A DNA stretch of 64,000 nt from Bacteroidales bacterium (GTDB lineage: Bacteria > Bacteroidota > Bacteroidia > Bacteroidales > JAAYJT01): assembly GCA_014860575.1 (NCBI GenBank), contig JACZJK010000005.1, positions 235,702-299,701 of the forward strand, given 5' to 3'. The notes below the pieces were generated by a model, which worked only from the letters and a program-made list of their open reading frames with translations, was not told where the DNA came from and searched no databases. Below, in pieces: positions 36,576 through 45,035 of the stretch. The translations under genes and the position numbers were made by a program. How positions within the stretch are numbered: the first letter of the stretch is position 1; every line of letters begins with the position of its first letter.

Positions 36576-37997
36576 ATGCAAATTCATAAAGCTTATATCG
36601 CCGGGAAATTCCGGCAAACAGAAAAAACAGTTGAAGTCAGGAACCCATATAATAATGAGCTTGTTGGCATTGCCTGTATTGGTTTAAAAGATGACCTGGA
36701 AGATGCCATCAAAGGTGCGGAGTCAGTTTTTCCATCATTGAAAACCTTGCCATCATTTAAGCGATATAATATTCTGATGCATATTCACCGTCGTTTGGAA
36801 ACCGATAAACAATGCTTAGCAGAAATCCTGGCAAATGAAGCCGCCAAACCCATCAAACTCGCTATCGGCGAAATAGAGCGCGCATCCGAAACCTTCAAAA
36901 TTGCAGCCGAAGAAAGCAAGCGCCTGCCCAAAGAATACATCAGCCTCGACTGGACTCCGGCTGGCGAAGGCAAAGAAGGCCTGGTGAAATATTTCCCGGT
37001 TGGTTTGGTGGCCGGCATTTCCCCTTTCAACTTTCCTATGAACCTCGCGGTTCACAAAATTGCCCCAGCCATCGCTGCCGGTTGCCCGATTATTCTCAAA
37101 CCATCCACATCAACACCGCTCTCAACCCTTGAGTTGGCGAAGATCATTGACGAAACCGAACTGCCTAAAGGCGCAGTTTCGATCCTGCCTATGGATCGCC
37201 AAACAGGCAACCAACTTGTTACGGATGATCGAATCAAACTTCTTACTTTCACCGGTTCTCCCGAAGTGGGGTGGAAAATGAAAGAGCAGGCCGGCAAAAA
37301 GAAAGTCGTGTTGGAACTGGGTGGCAATGCAGGGGTAATTGTTTCCGATTCATGCGATTTGGAACTTGTACTGAGAAAATGCCTGGTCGGAGGTTTTGCT
37401 TACGCCGGGCAGGTTTGCATTCACGCCCAGCGCATTTATGTTCAGCAAAATTTTTTTATTCTATTTTCTGAACGCTTTGCTGCTTTAGCCTCAAAGTTGA
37501 AGACAGGTAATCCTTTGGATCCGGAAACTGATATCACCTCAATGATTGATGAAACCAATGCCAAAAGGGTAGAGGATTGGGTCGCAGAAGCCGTAAATGA
37601 GGGGGCTCGTATTTTATGCGGTGGAAAACGCGATGGAAGTTTTTATGAACCCACTGTACTGACTGGAACAAAAACCGAAATGAAGGTCTGCGCCCTTGAG
37701 GTTTTCGGTCCGGTAGTGGTAGTCGAACCATATTCTGATTTTAAAGATGCTGTCGGCCAGATCAATAACAGCCGCTATGGGCTGCAGGCTGGTGTTTTTA
37801 CGAACCGTGTAGATGAAATGAACCAGGCATTTGAGCACCTGGAAGTTGGCGGAGTGATAATCAATGATGTTCCAACTTTCCGGGTTGATCATATGCCTTA
37901 CGGTGGAGTAAAAGATTCCGGAACCGGCAGGGAAGGAGTGAAATACGCAATTCACGATATGATGGAGCCAAGGTTGCTGGTGAAGCCGGCTTTTTAG
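36576..37997 (+). CDS. NAD(P)-dependent aldehyde dehydrogenase
   Basis: A 473-aa cytoplasmic enzyme of the ALDH superfamily oxidising an aldehyde to a carboxylate. It has the cofactor-binding SPFNFPMNL (149-157), K175 in ILKPS and FTGS (225-228). The general base is E247 in LELGG, and the catalytic nucleophile is C281 in AGQVCIHAQR. The sequence is nearest in style to lactaldehyde, succinate-semialdehyde and non-phosphorylating glyceraldehyde-3-phosphate dehydrogenases. The substrate is not decidable here. The ATG at 36576 is chosen. The TTG at 36537 lies inside the terminator hairpin. A 7-nt repeat array follows the gene. Confidence 0.9.
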   Translation: MQIHKAYIAGKFRQTEKTVEVRNPYNNELVGIACIGLKDDLEDAIKGAESVFPSLKTLPSFKRYNILMHIHRRLETDKQCLAEILANEAAKPIKLAIGEIERASETFKIAAEESKRLPKEYISLDWTPAGEGKEGLVKYFPVGLVAGISPFNFPMNLAVHKIAPAIAAGCPIILKPSTSTPLSTLELAKIIDETELPKGAVSILPMDRQTGNQLVTDDRIKLLTFTGSPEVGWKMKEQAGKKKVVLELGGNAGVIVSDSCDLELVLRKCLVGGFAYAGQVCIHAQRIYVQQNFFILFSERFAALASKLKTGNPLDPETDITSMIDETNAKRVEDWVAEAVNEGARILCGGKRDGSFYEPTVLTGTKTEMKVCALEVFGPVVVVEPYSDFKDAVGQINNSRYGLQAGVFTNRVDEMNQAFEHLEVGGVIINDVPTFRVDHMPYGGVKDSGTGREGVKYAIHDMMEPRLLVKPAF

Positions 37998-38000
37998 GAG

Positions 38001-38093
38001 GCAGTGGCAGAAGCAGTAGTCAGTTGGCAGCGGCAGTCGGCAGTAACCCGCAACCCGCAACCCGCAACCAGTATCCAGCAACAAGCAACCATC
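38001..38093. repeat. 7-nt phased repeat array
   Basis: GCAGT/GGCAG words open the array. Seven strict heptads follow (38045-38093): AACCCGC three times, AACCAGT, ATCCAGC, AACAAGC, AACCATC. It lies 4 nt after the aldehyde dehydrogenase stop codon and ahead of the sigma factor promoter. Confidence 0.75.
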
Positions 38094-38144
38094 ATCGCCT
38101 ACGCATCATTTTAATCTGTTCTATCGGCTGTGCTACGTTTTTAA

Positions 38145-38152
38145 TATCTTTG
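38145..38152 (+). promoter_or_regulatory. -7 box of the ECF sigma gene
   Basis: TATCTTTG matches TAnnTTTG, 22 nt before the sigma factor ATG at 38175. This suggests the sigma gene itself is read by the housekeeping polymerase. The AAGGGTAA-N14-GTCATA motif is absent here. Confidence 0.6.
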
Positions 38153-38174
38153 TGCCTCTTCAGCAAAAGCTGGC

Positions 38175-38783
38175 ATGGAGAATATACAAGAAAAACTCAT
38201 AACAGGACTAAGAGAAGGCGACAAAAAGGTGTTTAATGGCATCTTCAACGCTTATTATGCACCTCTTTGCCGCTATTGTACCAGAATTGTTTACGACGTT
38301 GTGATCGCTGAGGAAATAGTACAGGACCTGTTTTGTAAACTCTGGATCAAACGGGACGAACTGGAAATTGAAACTTCCCTCAAAGCTTACCTGTATCGTG
38401 CCGTACTTAACCATTCACTGAACTATTTAAACCATCGTAAGACCGAAGAAAAGTATCGGCAGTATGTGGGTTTTCAAATTCAGGGAAACCTTGCGAACCC
38501 AGGCGAATTGTTGGAGGAGCAAGACGTTCAGCGGATACTCAGCCTGGCCATACTGCAGATGCCGGAAAAACGCCGTTTAATATTTGAAATGAGCCGGCAG
38601 GAGGAAATGAAATATTCCGAGATAGCCGAAAAACTTAATATTTCTGTTAAAACTGTTGAATCACAAATTTCAAAAGCATTGGAGTATCTCCGTAAAATTT
38701 TTAGCGAAATTTTAGGATTGATTTTACCCCTCGCGATCACGTGTGGAACCATTGGAAACGAGTTACTTGCATCAGGGATGTGA
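38175..38783 (+). CDS. ECF sigma-70 factor, Bacteroidetes expansion family
   Basis: A 202-aa extracytoplasmic-function sigma factor. Region 2 (about 15-90) contains YYAPLCRYCTRIV and the EEIVQDLFCKLW helix that binds core and the -10 element. Region 4 (about 135-185) contains MPEKRRLIFEMSRQEEMKYSEIA and the recognition helix NISVKTVESQISKALEYL. The hydrophobic tail after region 4 is usual for this subfamily. Such sigma factors are held inactive by a FecR-type anti-sigma, which is the next gene (38895). The motif found upstream of fecR and of three giants is the natural candidate for its promoter. Confidence 0.94.
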   Translation: MENIQEKLITGLREGDKKVFNGIFNAYYAPLCRYCTRIVYDVVIAEEIVQDLFCKLWIKRDELEIETSLKAYLYRAVLNHSLNYLNHRKTEEKYRQYVGFQIQGNLANPGELLEEQDVQRILSLAILQMPEKRRLIFEMSRQEEMKYSEIAEKLNISVKTVESQISKALEYLRKIFSEILGLILPLAITCGTIGNELLASGM

Positions 38784-38826
38784 GCACTGGTTTGAACCAA
38801 TTGAAAAAAATATTTGAAAGTCGGAT

Positions 38827-38854
38827 AAGGGTAAAGCGGTTTTGGATTGTCATC
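38827..38854 (+). promoter_or_regulatory. Putative ECF promoter of fecR-like gene
   Basis: AAGGGTAA (38827-38834), 14 nt, then GTCATC (38849-38854), 41 nt before the fecR start. The GTC core at -10 and a G-rich -35 block are typical for ECF-dependent promoters. The same blocks and spacing occur at 44667, 51847 and 59206. Confidence 0.75.
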
Positions 38855-38894
38855 TATTTACTTTGGGGAATAAGACCCCGCCATTTAAAAAGCA

Positions 38895-39920
38895 ATGTTA
38901 ACAAAAGGCAAAATAAGCAAAAAACAGATAGCCAGCTATTTAACCGGCAATTGTTCAAATGATGAAAAACATCGTATCGAACAATGGATCAATGCATCGG
39001 TTAAAAATGCTGAGCTTTATAAACAGTATAAAGCTGTTTGGGCTTATACTGCTCCGCTTAGTGACATGCCTGATTTTTCTGTAGAAACGGCACTGGCATA
39101 TGTGCATAAGCGCATCGAAAATCTTGAAACTCCCAACAAAGTTATTTTTACTCCCAAGCGCAGGAACAAAACCTTGCAGTTTGCTTACCAATATTCAGCA
39201 CGGGTGGCCGCAGTATTGGTGATCGCATTATTTGCCGCCTATTTTCTCTTGCCAAAAAATACTGAAGTAATAACCAATACCATTACTGCCGAAGCCAAAG
39301 TCCTTGAACCGCTTATACTTCCTGATGGCTCAAAAGTTTACCTGAATGCCGGTGCTAAATTCAGCTATCCGGAAGTTTTTGACAAAGATAGCCGTACGGT
39401 GACACTCGAAGGTGAAGCTTTTTTTGAAGTCACTCCCGGCCTTTCTCAACCTTTTATAGTTACTACCGGCAATCTTGGCGTAAAAGTTTTAGGCACATCT
39501 TTCAATCTTAATGCATCTTCCCATCTTCAAACTGTTGAAGTTGCGATAAAAACAGGCAGAGTACTTTTTTATTCTTTTGACACCGGAACCGGAGAAGTTT
39601 TCGAACAGATCATGCTAACCCATGGCGAAAAAGGCATTTACTACAAAAGCAATGGTTTAATTGCCCGCAGCCTGCTCCAAAATGATAATTGCCTTGGATG
39701 GAAGTCAGGTTTACTTGAGTTTGAGAACACTCCACTGCCCGAAGTATTAATTGCCATTGAACGTGCGTATGATCTGCATTTCGTGTGCGAGCGTGATTTC
39801 AGCAAACTCTCCCTGACAGCACGATTCGACCAGGAAAACCCAGGAAATATTCTCGAAACCCTGAGGCTCATCTTCGGTTTCCAGATCGAAGAATCAGGCA
39901 ACCAAGTCAGAATATTTTAA
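38895..39920 (+). CDS. FecR-family anti-sigma factor
   Basis: A 341-aa inner-membrane protein: cytoplasmic sigma-binding N-terminus (1-100, ISKKQIASYLTGNCS), one membrane helix (102-119), a periplasmic FecR domain (about 130-240, LPDGSKVYLNAGAKFSYP and FEVTPG) and a C-terminal DUF4974-type STN-like domain (about 265-341, LEFENTPLPEVL...Y). It relays a periplasmic signal to the ECF sigma factor. It has its own putative ECF promoter in the 111-nt gap after the sigma gene, which would make a feedback loop. The next gene carries the STN domain expected to contact it. Confidence 0.93.
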   Translation: MLTKGKISKKQIASYLTGNCSNDEKHRIEQWINASVKNAELYKQYKAVWAYTAPLSDMPDFSVETALAYVHKRIENLETPNKVIFTPKRRNKTLQFAYQYSARVAAVLVIALFAAYFLLPKNTEVITNTITAEAKVLEPLILPDGSKVYLNAGAKFSYPEVFDKDSRTVTLEGEAFFEVTPGLSQPFIVTTGNLGVKVLGTSFNLNASSHLQTVEVAIKTGRVLFYSFDTGTGEVFEQIMLTHGEKGIYYKSNGLIARSLLQNDNCLGWKSGLLEFENTPLPEVLIAIERAYDLHFVCERDFSKLSLTARFDQENPGNILETLRLIFGFQIEESGNQVRIF

Positions 39921-39987
39921 GAACGCCTGCATCCTTTAATGCCGTACTTAGGATTTATTGCTACTTTAGCGACGACAAAATTCTTGT

Positions 39988-41337
39988 GTGACCGCTACCT
40001 TAACAACTGGAATTCTCTTGATCAAAATCGCTGATTTTAAGTCTGGATTTTGGCTGAAAACATTTTTTTTATGCCTGTTTTTCAGCAATTTACTTTTGTG
40101 TACGACGTTGAATGCACAAACGGATTTTGACCGCAGGGTCAATTTCCAGGCCAATGGAGAAAAACTCTCTTCGGTGCTTGGTCGCCTTTCGGCAAGCGAA
40201 AATCTGAACTTTTCCTTCAACCCAGGCGAAAAGTCTTTTGATGTTGTTGTGAACTACAGCACGAGAAATATGCCTTTACAAACGGTTCTTTCAGAAATCT
40301 TAACACTTTCGGGTCACGATTTCCGCATTATTGGCGGGCAAATTGTAATCTTCAGCACGTCTGAAGTGCATGCTTCTTCCCGACCGCCAGAGGTTCCTCA
40401 GCCAGCAATTTTTCCGGTTCAAAAAACTGATACGATCATTGAAGAGATTATCATCCCTATCCGCGATACTTTGTTAATGCGCGATACCATCGTCAGGGTT
40501 GATACAATATTTGTTCATGATACAATTTTTGTTGAGAAAGAAGTTCCAAGGAATATTAAACCGGAGCGACCCACACCTTTAAAAGAAAATATGTTCAGGT
40601 TTGAAGCCGACCGGAATAACGGTTGGTCAATCATGCCTTTTTACAGCCATATGGTAGCTTTCAACTCCCTGAGATCGGGAAACGACGATACTGAACTTCT
40701 CAGGTTGACCAATGAAGCAGAATCAAACTGGTGGTTTAACCAATCATTTGGCGCTGAAGTCCGGGTCGCACAAAATAAGTGGCATATCACTTCGGGCTTG
40801 AATTACACAAGGTTCACCAATCGTTTCAATTACAATTACACCTTAACCGAAGGGGGCTTTTTTCAGAAAGATACCACTGATATTTATTACACCATACCCC
40901 AAACTGATACTATCTGGCATTATGTAACCGATTCAACCTGGGTTCCAATCAATAGTTTGGAGCATACATTTAACCGTTTGAACAGTTTAGGGTACATCGA
41001 GGTCCCTTTATATTTCGGGTACAATATTTATAGTGATGCGAATGTTAAGGTTTGGGTTAATGCTGGGATTAACTTAGGATTCTTAATGCATAAAAGTGGC
41101 GCTGCCATCCAAAGCAATCAGGATTATACTGGCGTTGAGTTCAATGAACTTGACTTCAAACCCCTGGTTTTGTCGTATGCATTTGCAGGAGGAATGCGTT
41201 ACAGGGTGAATGAATGGGTGGATGTTGACGCGGGCATTTTTTACAGGCAGCACCTGCAGTCAGTCCTCAAGAGCAGCGCACTCGAAAAACGGCTTGGCGC
41301 TTTAGGCTTCAAATTTGGCATCGTATATTACCTTTGA
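39988..41337 (+). CDS. STN-domain protein fused to small outer-membrane beta-barrel
   Basis: About 449 aa: signal peptide (hydrophobic 24-40, cleavage near LNAQ), a secretin/TonB N-terminal (STN) domain (about 46-125, VNFQANGEKLSSVLGRLS), a linker with several DTI/DTL words (148-185), and a C-terminal domain (205-449) of alternating amphipathic strands like an outer-membrane beta-barrel (PFD13568-like). In classical systems STN is the signalling domain of a TonB-dependent receptor and touches FecR. Here the receptor barrel and plug are absent. The start is uncertain: GTG 39988 or TTG 40018. It lies 67 nt after fecR and is probably cotranscribed. Confidence 0.75.
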   Translation: MTATLTTGILLIKIADFKSGFWLKTFFLCLFFSNLLLCTTLNAQTDFDRRVNFQANGEKLSSVLGRLSASENLNFSFNPGEKSFDVVVNYSTRNMPLQTVLSEILTLSGHDFRIIGGQIVIFSTSEVHASSRPPEVPQPAIFPVQKTDTIIEEIIIPIRDTLLMRDTIVRVDTIFVHDTIFVEKEVPRNIKPERPTPLKENMFRFEADRNNGWSIMPFYSHMVAFNSLRSGNDDTELLRLTNEAESNWWFNQSFGAEVRVAQNKWHITSGLNYTRFTNRFNYNYTLTEGGFFQKDTTDIYYTIPQTDTIWHYVTDSTWVPINSLEHTFNRLNSLGYIEVPLYFGYNIYSDANVKVWVNAGINLGFLMHKSGAAIQSNQDYTGVEFNELDFKPLVLSYAFAGGMRYRVNEWVDVDAGIFYRQHLQSVLKSSALEKRLGALGFKFGIVYYL

Positions 41338-41368
41338 CTTACAATTCAGTTATCTTTTTTAAATCTGA

Positions 41369-44300
41369 ATGACCGCTAAACACCCATATTCATTTCTACG
41401 TAGTGTAATCTTGTGTTGCTTCACAACTGCATTGATCCTTACTGGTGCAGTGAAAAGTGGTGTTTCGCAGACTGTTGTTGAGGTTTTCGGTGAGATCCAA
41501 AGCCAGGAATGGACCAGCGATTATATTTATCATGTTACTTCTTATTTGATTATAAACACTGGAGTGGAATTGGTTATCAGACCGGGTGTTCAGGTAAAAT
41601 TCAGTCAGGCTTCCGGAATTATTGTCAATGGAAGCTTTAAAGTGTATGGCGAAGAAAATGGGATTGTGGATTCTGTTTACTTTAAGCCATTGTACATTGA
41701 TCCACCGTTTAACTGGAAATGGCAAGGTATTCAGATAAACAGGGTTCAGGCGCCAGGTACTGCATTTATTGACCATGCCCGCATCGAAAATGCTTTCAAC
41801 GGAATAACCATCAGCGGGGATGCACGCCACGTATCAGTTACAAATTCGGTTATACATAATTCGCTGCAATTTGGTATTGCAATCAATGCTTCGAACCAGA
41901 TTACTATTGAGAGTTGCAGGATACAGCACAACTTTCGGGGAATTAACATCCAGAACAGTAATGATTGCGTGATCACAAATACTAACATATCTGATAATTA
42001 TGTCGGAATCTGGTTGTTGGCTACTGAAGCCGGATCCCGAACTACCGGTAATTTGATTTCGGGCAATGTAATCAGAAACAGCGACTATGCAAATGTTTTA
42101 CTCGACAATGAAGATGGAGGGAAATGCACTGGAAACCTTATTGAAAATAACTTTATTGAAAAAAGTTTCATTGGCATCCAACTTGGCAATCCATCTTCGC
42201 TTCCCGCACAAAACAGCATTATCGGCAATGTAATCGTAACCGATAAGCCCCCCGAAAGCGTGGAGTTTCCCGGAAGCGGAGTCATAATATACCAGGACAC
42301 TGCAGTGATTAAGAATAATATTTTTTGGAAAAACAAAGATGCGATCATCCTGAACCGGGCTGTAAGCGCTGATATTTCTTTTAACAGTTTTTATGACAAT
42401 GGAAACCTGAACAATGGAAACTGTGTTCAGGTTAATTCAGGTTCTTCACACGTTAGTATCGAACACAATACCTTTGCCGCAAACAGGAACCTGCTTATCA
42501 ATCTCTTCGAGCCCACCGGTCCGGTTGTTCATAACAATAACATTCTTAAAAACAAGCGCGTTAGCGGGTTGGTTAAGAATAACACATCCAGTCTGATATC
42601 CATTATTAATAATCATTGGGGAACAACTGATACCGCAACAATAGACTTGATGGCCGCGGGTAATTTTATCCTTAGCCCTTTTCTTACTGAACCCGATACA
42701 ATTGCACCGATATCTCCTCCACAACCAGCCTATAAGCAGGTTGTGAATAATAAGGTAAGAGTTATGTGGGAACCCAATCCTGAGTCAGATTTTAGTGGAT
42801 ACCGGGTGCACTACGGCTTGTTCAGGAATTATAATTTTGCCAACACCATTGATGCCGGAACCAATACTGATATCACACTAGAAATGGCCGGAATATATGA
42901 CACAGTAGCCATTACTGCATACGATTCAGAAGCCGGACGGAATATATGGCAACGGCTCGGGCACGAAAGTCCATTTTCATTTCCGTTGATAATACCCTAT
43001 GCCGGGCCTGATACCAGCATTTGTAAGGATCAGTCAGAGTATTTCATCAATCAAAGCACCTATTTTGGTAATTACTTATTGCTAGCATGGAAAACTTCCG
43101 GCGATGGCACATTCAGCACCACAAATCAACTCTATACAATTTACTATACTGGCATACAGGATCTTGATTCAGGAAGTGTAGTGCTTACGCTTCAGGTTGT
43201 AGATGACTTTGTGATTTACGAAGATAGCTTTACACTTACTTTCCTTGATTTTCCGCAGGCTTTTGCAGGAAATGATACCATTCTGGCTGCTGAATCATCG
43301 CTGGATTTGCACCAGGCATTTGCTGAGCATTATGATTCAGTGTACTGGACAAGTACAGGAGATGGATCCTTCAGCGACTACAATAGTGTGAACCCGGTAT
43401 ATACCCCTGGCGAACTCGATCAGTCAATTGGAACTCTGCAGCTTGTTCTTCATGCGATTTCTGCATGTGGACTGGCAACTGATACGCTTACCATCAGCAT
43501 TGAACGCCGCTATCTTCTTGAAGGCCGCGTATGGCACAATAATGTGCTGCTCGACCGCGGAATTGTAATCGCTATGCTCGTTGGTGACGATTTTGTACAG
43601 GCACGAAAATTGACATCCATTGCACAAAATGGCGTTTTCCGGTTTAATGATCTTACTACTGGTAACTATCTGTTTTATGCCGTGCCAGATACTGCGTTTT
43701 ATCCGTTAACATTCCCGGTCTATCATGTGAACAAGCAATATTGGAAAGATGCATATCAGCTCCCTTTAACAACCAATACGTATGATCTTGACATACAACT
43801 TCCGGTCCGGGCTTATCCTTTATCCGCCGGGGTTGGAAAAATATCCGGTCACTTCTTCCAGCTTGACGAGGGCATACTTGAGGAAACCATTTACTGTGCG
43901 AACTGGTTTGAAGTAGGTGGTTCAGAAGAAATATACTGCCAGGATGGAGTATCAAACATGACCGTATTGTTGTATAATAAATCAGGAATTGCCTTATTGG
44001 ATTATGCTCTTACCGATGCTTCCGGGAATTTCAGCTTCACTAACCTTCCTTTTGGAGATTACGTCGTTAGTGCCGAAAAAGCAGGGTATACAACAATTCC
44101 ATCCCCTGTGCTTACATTGAGCCCTCAGGACCCTAATATAGAAGATATTACTATTACGATGGAAGCAGGTTTGATCACAGTATTAACCAATACTCACCTT
44201 AAGGATGTATCTTTGCTTGAAGTGTTTCCGAACCCTGCATCCGAAACCATAAACCTCTTTTTCAAACATAAGGCTGAAGAGTCGTACCTAATAGAGATCT

Positions 44301-44458
44301 GCAACGTTTATAACCAGGTGATAATCTATAAACAGGGCAGTGGATCAGATGAACAGGGGGTTTTACAGATAAGTGTGAGCCAGCTAAACACCGGAATCTA
44401 TTTTGGAACCATCACCTCTTCAAACTCATACAGGCGTTTTACTTTTTTGAAGAAGTAG
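41369..44458 (+). CDS. T9SS-exported right-handed parallel beta-helix protein
   Basis: A 1029-aa secreted protein. After a signal peptide (about 1-34, ending GVSQ) come many beta-helix turns (about 75-430), rich in Asn and in ISGN/I.NN.F patterns typical of NosD/pectate-lyase-like repeats. An FN3-like segment (about 465-540), PKD/FN3-like domains and a CarboxypepD-like domain (about 870-930) follow. A type A CTD ends it (EVFPNPASETINL from about 950). Parallel beta-helices of this type often bind or cleave polysaccharide, but no catalytic residues can be assigned. It follows the sigma/anti-sigma/STN genes after 31 nt and may be in their transcript. Confidence 0.78.
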   Translation: MTAKHPYSFLRSVILCCFTTALILTGAVKSGVSQTVVEVFGEIQSQEWTSDYIYHVTSYLIINTGVELVIRPGVQVKFSQASGIIVNGSFKVYGEENGIVDSVYFKPLYIDPPFNWKWQGIQINRVQAPGTAFIDHARIENAFNGITISGDARHVSVTNSVIHNSLQFGIAINASNQITIESCRIQHNFRGINIQNSNDCVITNTNISDNYVGIWLLATEAGSRTTGNLISGNVIRNSDYANVLLDNEDGGKCTGNLIENNFIEKSFIGIQLGNPSSLPAQNSIIGNVIVTDKPPESVEFPGSGVIIYQDTAVIKNNIFWKNKDAIILNRAVSADISFNSFYDNGNLNNGNCVQVNSGSSHVSIEHNTFAANRNLLINLFEPTGPVVHNNNILKNKRVSGLVKNNTSSLISIINNHWGTTDTATIDLMAAGNFILSPFLTEPDTIAPISPPQPAYKQVVNNKVRVMWEPNPESDFSGYRVHYGLFRNYNFANTIDAGTNTDITLEMAGIYDTVAITAYDSEAGRNIWQRLGHESPFSFPLIIPYAGPDTSICKDQSEYFINQSTYFGNYLLLAWKTSGDGTFSTTNQLYTIYYTGIQDLDSGSVVLTLQVVDDFVIYEDSFTLTFLDFPQAFAGNDTILAAESSLDLHQAFAEHYDSVYWTSTGDGSFSDYNSVNPVYTPGELDQSIGTLQLVLHAISACGLATDTLTISIERRYLLEGRVWHNNVLLDRGIVIAMLVGDDFVQARKLTSIAQNGVFRFNDLTTGNYLFYAVPDTAFYPLTFPVYHVNKQYWKDAYQLPLTTNTYDLDIQLPVRAYPLSAGVGKISGHFFQLDEGILEETIYCANWFEVGGSEEIYCQDGVSNMTVLLYNKSGIALLDYALTDASGNFSFTNLPFGDYVVSAEKAGYTTIPSPVLTLSPQDPNIEDITITMEAGLITVLTNTHLKDVSLLEVFPNPASETINLFFKHKAEESYLIEICNVYNQVIIYKQGSGSDEQGVLQISVSQLNTGIYFGTITSSNSYRRFTFLKK

Positions 44459-44666
44459 GCGGTAAGCATTTATCTTCTCAGATTTAAAACACAGTTCAGC
44501 CATACCAAGACTCTTATAAAATTTAAAAATCACGATTTTAATTTTAGAGTACTGAATGCATTCCTTTTTCTCAATAAAATAAGATGAAAGCTAACATTTC
44601 GTTGTATTGATTTGATCCGTTTTAATTTTTTTTACTTTTCTTTGCAAAAAAAATGACATGAGCAGT

Positions 44667-44694
44667 AAGGGTAAAGGGGCTCGAGATTGTCATA
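44667..44694 (+). promoter_or_regulatory. Putative ECF promoter of giant 5
   Basis: AAGGGTAA (44667-44674), 14 nt, GTCATA (44689-44694). This is a perfect match to the consensus shared by fecR, giant 6 and giant 7. The start codon is 341 nt downstream, implying a long structured leader. Confidence 0.75.
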
Positions 44695-44956
44695 TTGCGG
44701 TAATAGTATAACTAATTTGGGCTAATTTCACTCTTTTCGATCCCAATAACTTGTACTAACTTGTAATGAACTAGATATTTAGCAGGCGTTTCCTGCGTAA
44801 TGATGAACGATGTTAAATTTTTTTTTATTAGGGGCTCAGTAACACGATTTTAAGGTAACCGGGTTTTGCTTATGAATGTATAGGCATGACTGGTTATATT
44901 ATTAAGAATTAGTTTATAATCAACAGTAAATCAAATTTATAACAATCAGAATCAAA

Positions 44957-44967
44957 GAAAGGAGGAT
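44957..44967 (+). promoter_or_regulatory. Conserved leader box GAAAGGAGGAT (giant 5)
   Basis: GAAAGGAGGAT lies 68 nt before the start codon at 45036. A matching box with similar flanks lies 72 nt before the start of giant 6. It contains a full AGGAGG, complementary to the 16S anti-Shine-Dalgarno, but too far away to serve as the normal ribosome site. Confidence 0.55.
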
Positions 44968-45035
44968 TGAAAAACATTTCTACATCAACAAACTCTCTGT
45001 TTTTCTTCACTATTATTTACTTAAATTTAAATTTC

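Larger units (their letters stand above)
44459..45035. other. Long gap and leader upstream of giant 5
   Basis: This 577-nt gap has no gene. It contains a putative ECF promoter (44667-44694) and a 340-nt leader. A GAAAGGAGGAT box lies at 44957-44967 with AACAATNANANTCA before it, shared with giant 6. A run of 9 T (44818-44826) is also present. I see no terminator after the beta-helix gene. Confidence 0.6.

Noticed and set aside
681..38093. Phased gap repeats as CRISPR arrays
   Set aside because: Units are 7, 8 or 11 nt, without 25-40-nt repeats and unique spacers, and no cas gene is present.
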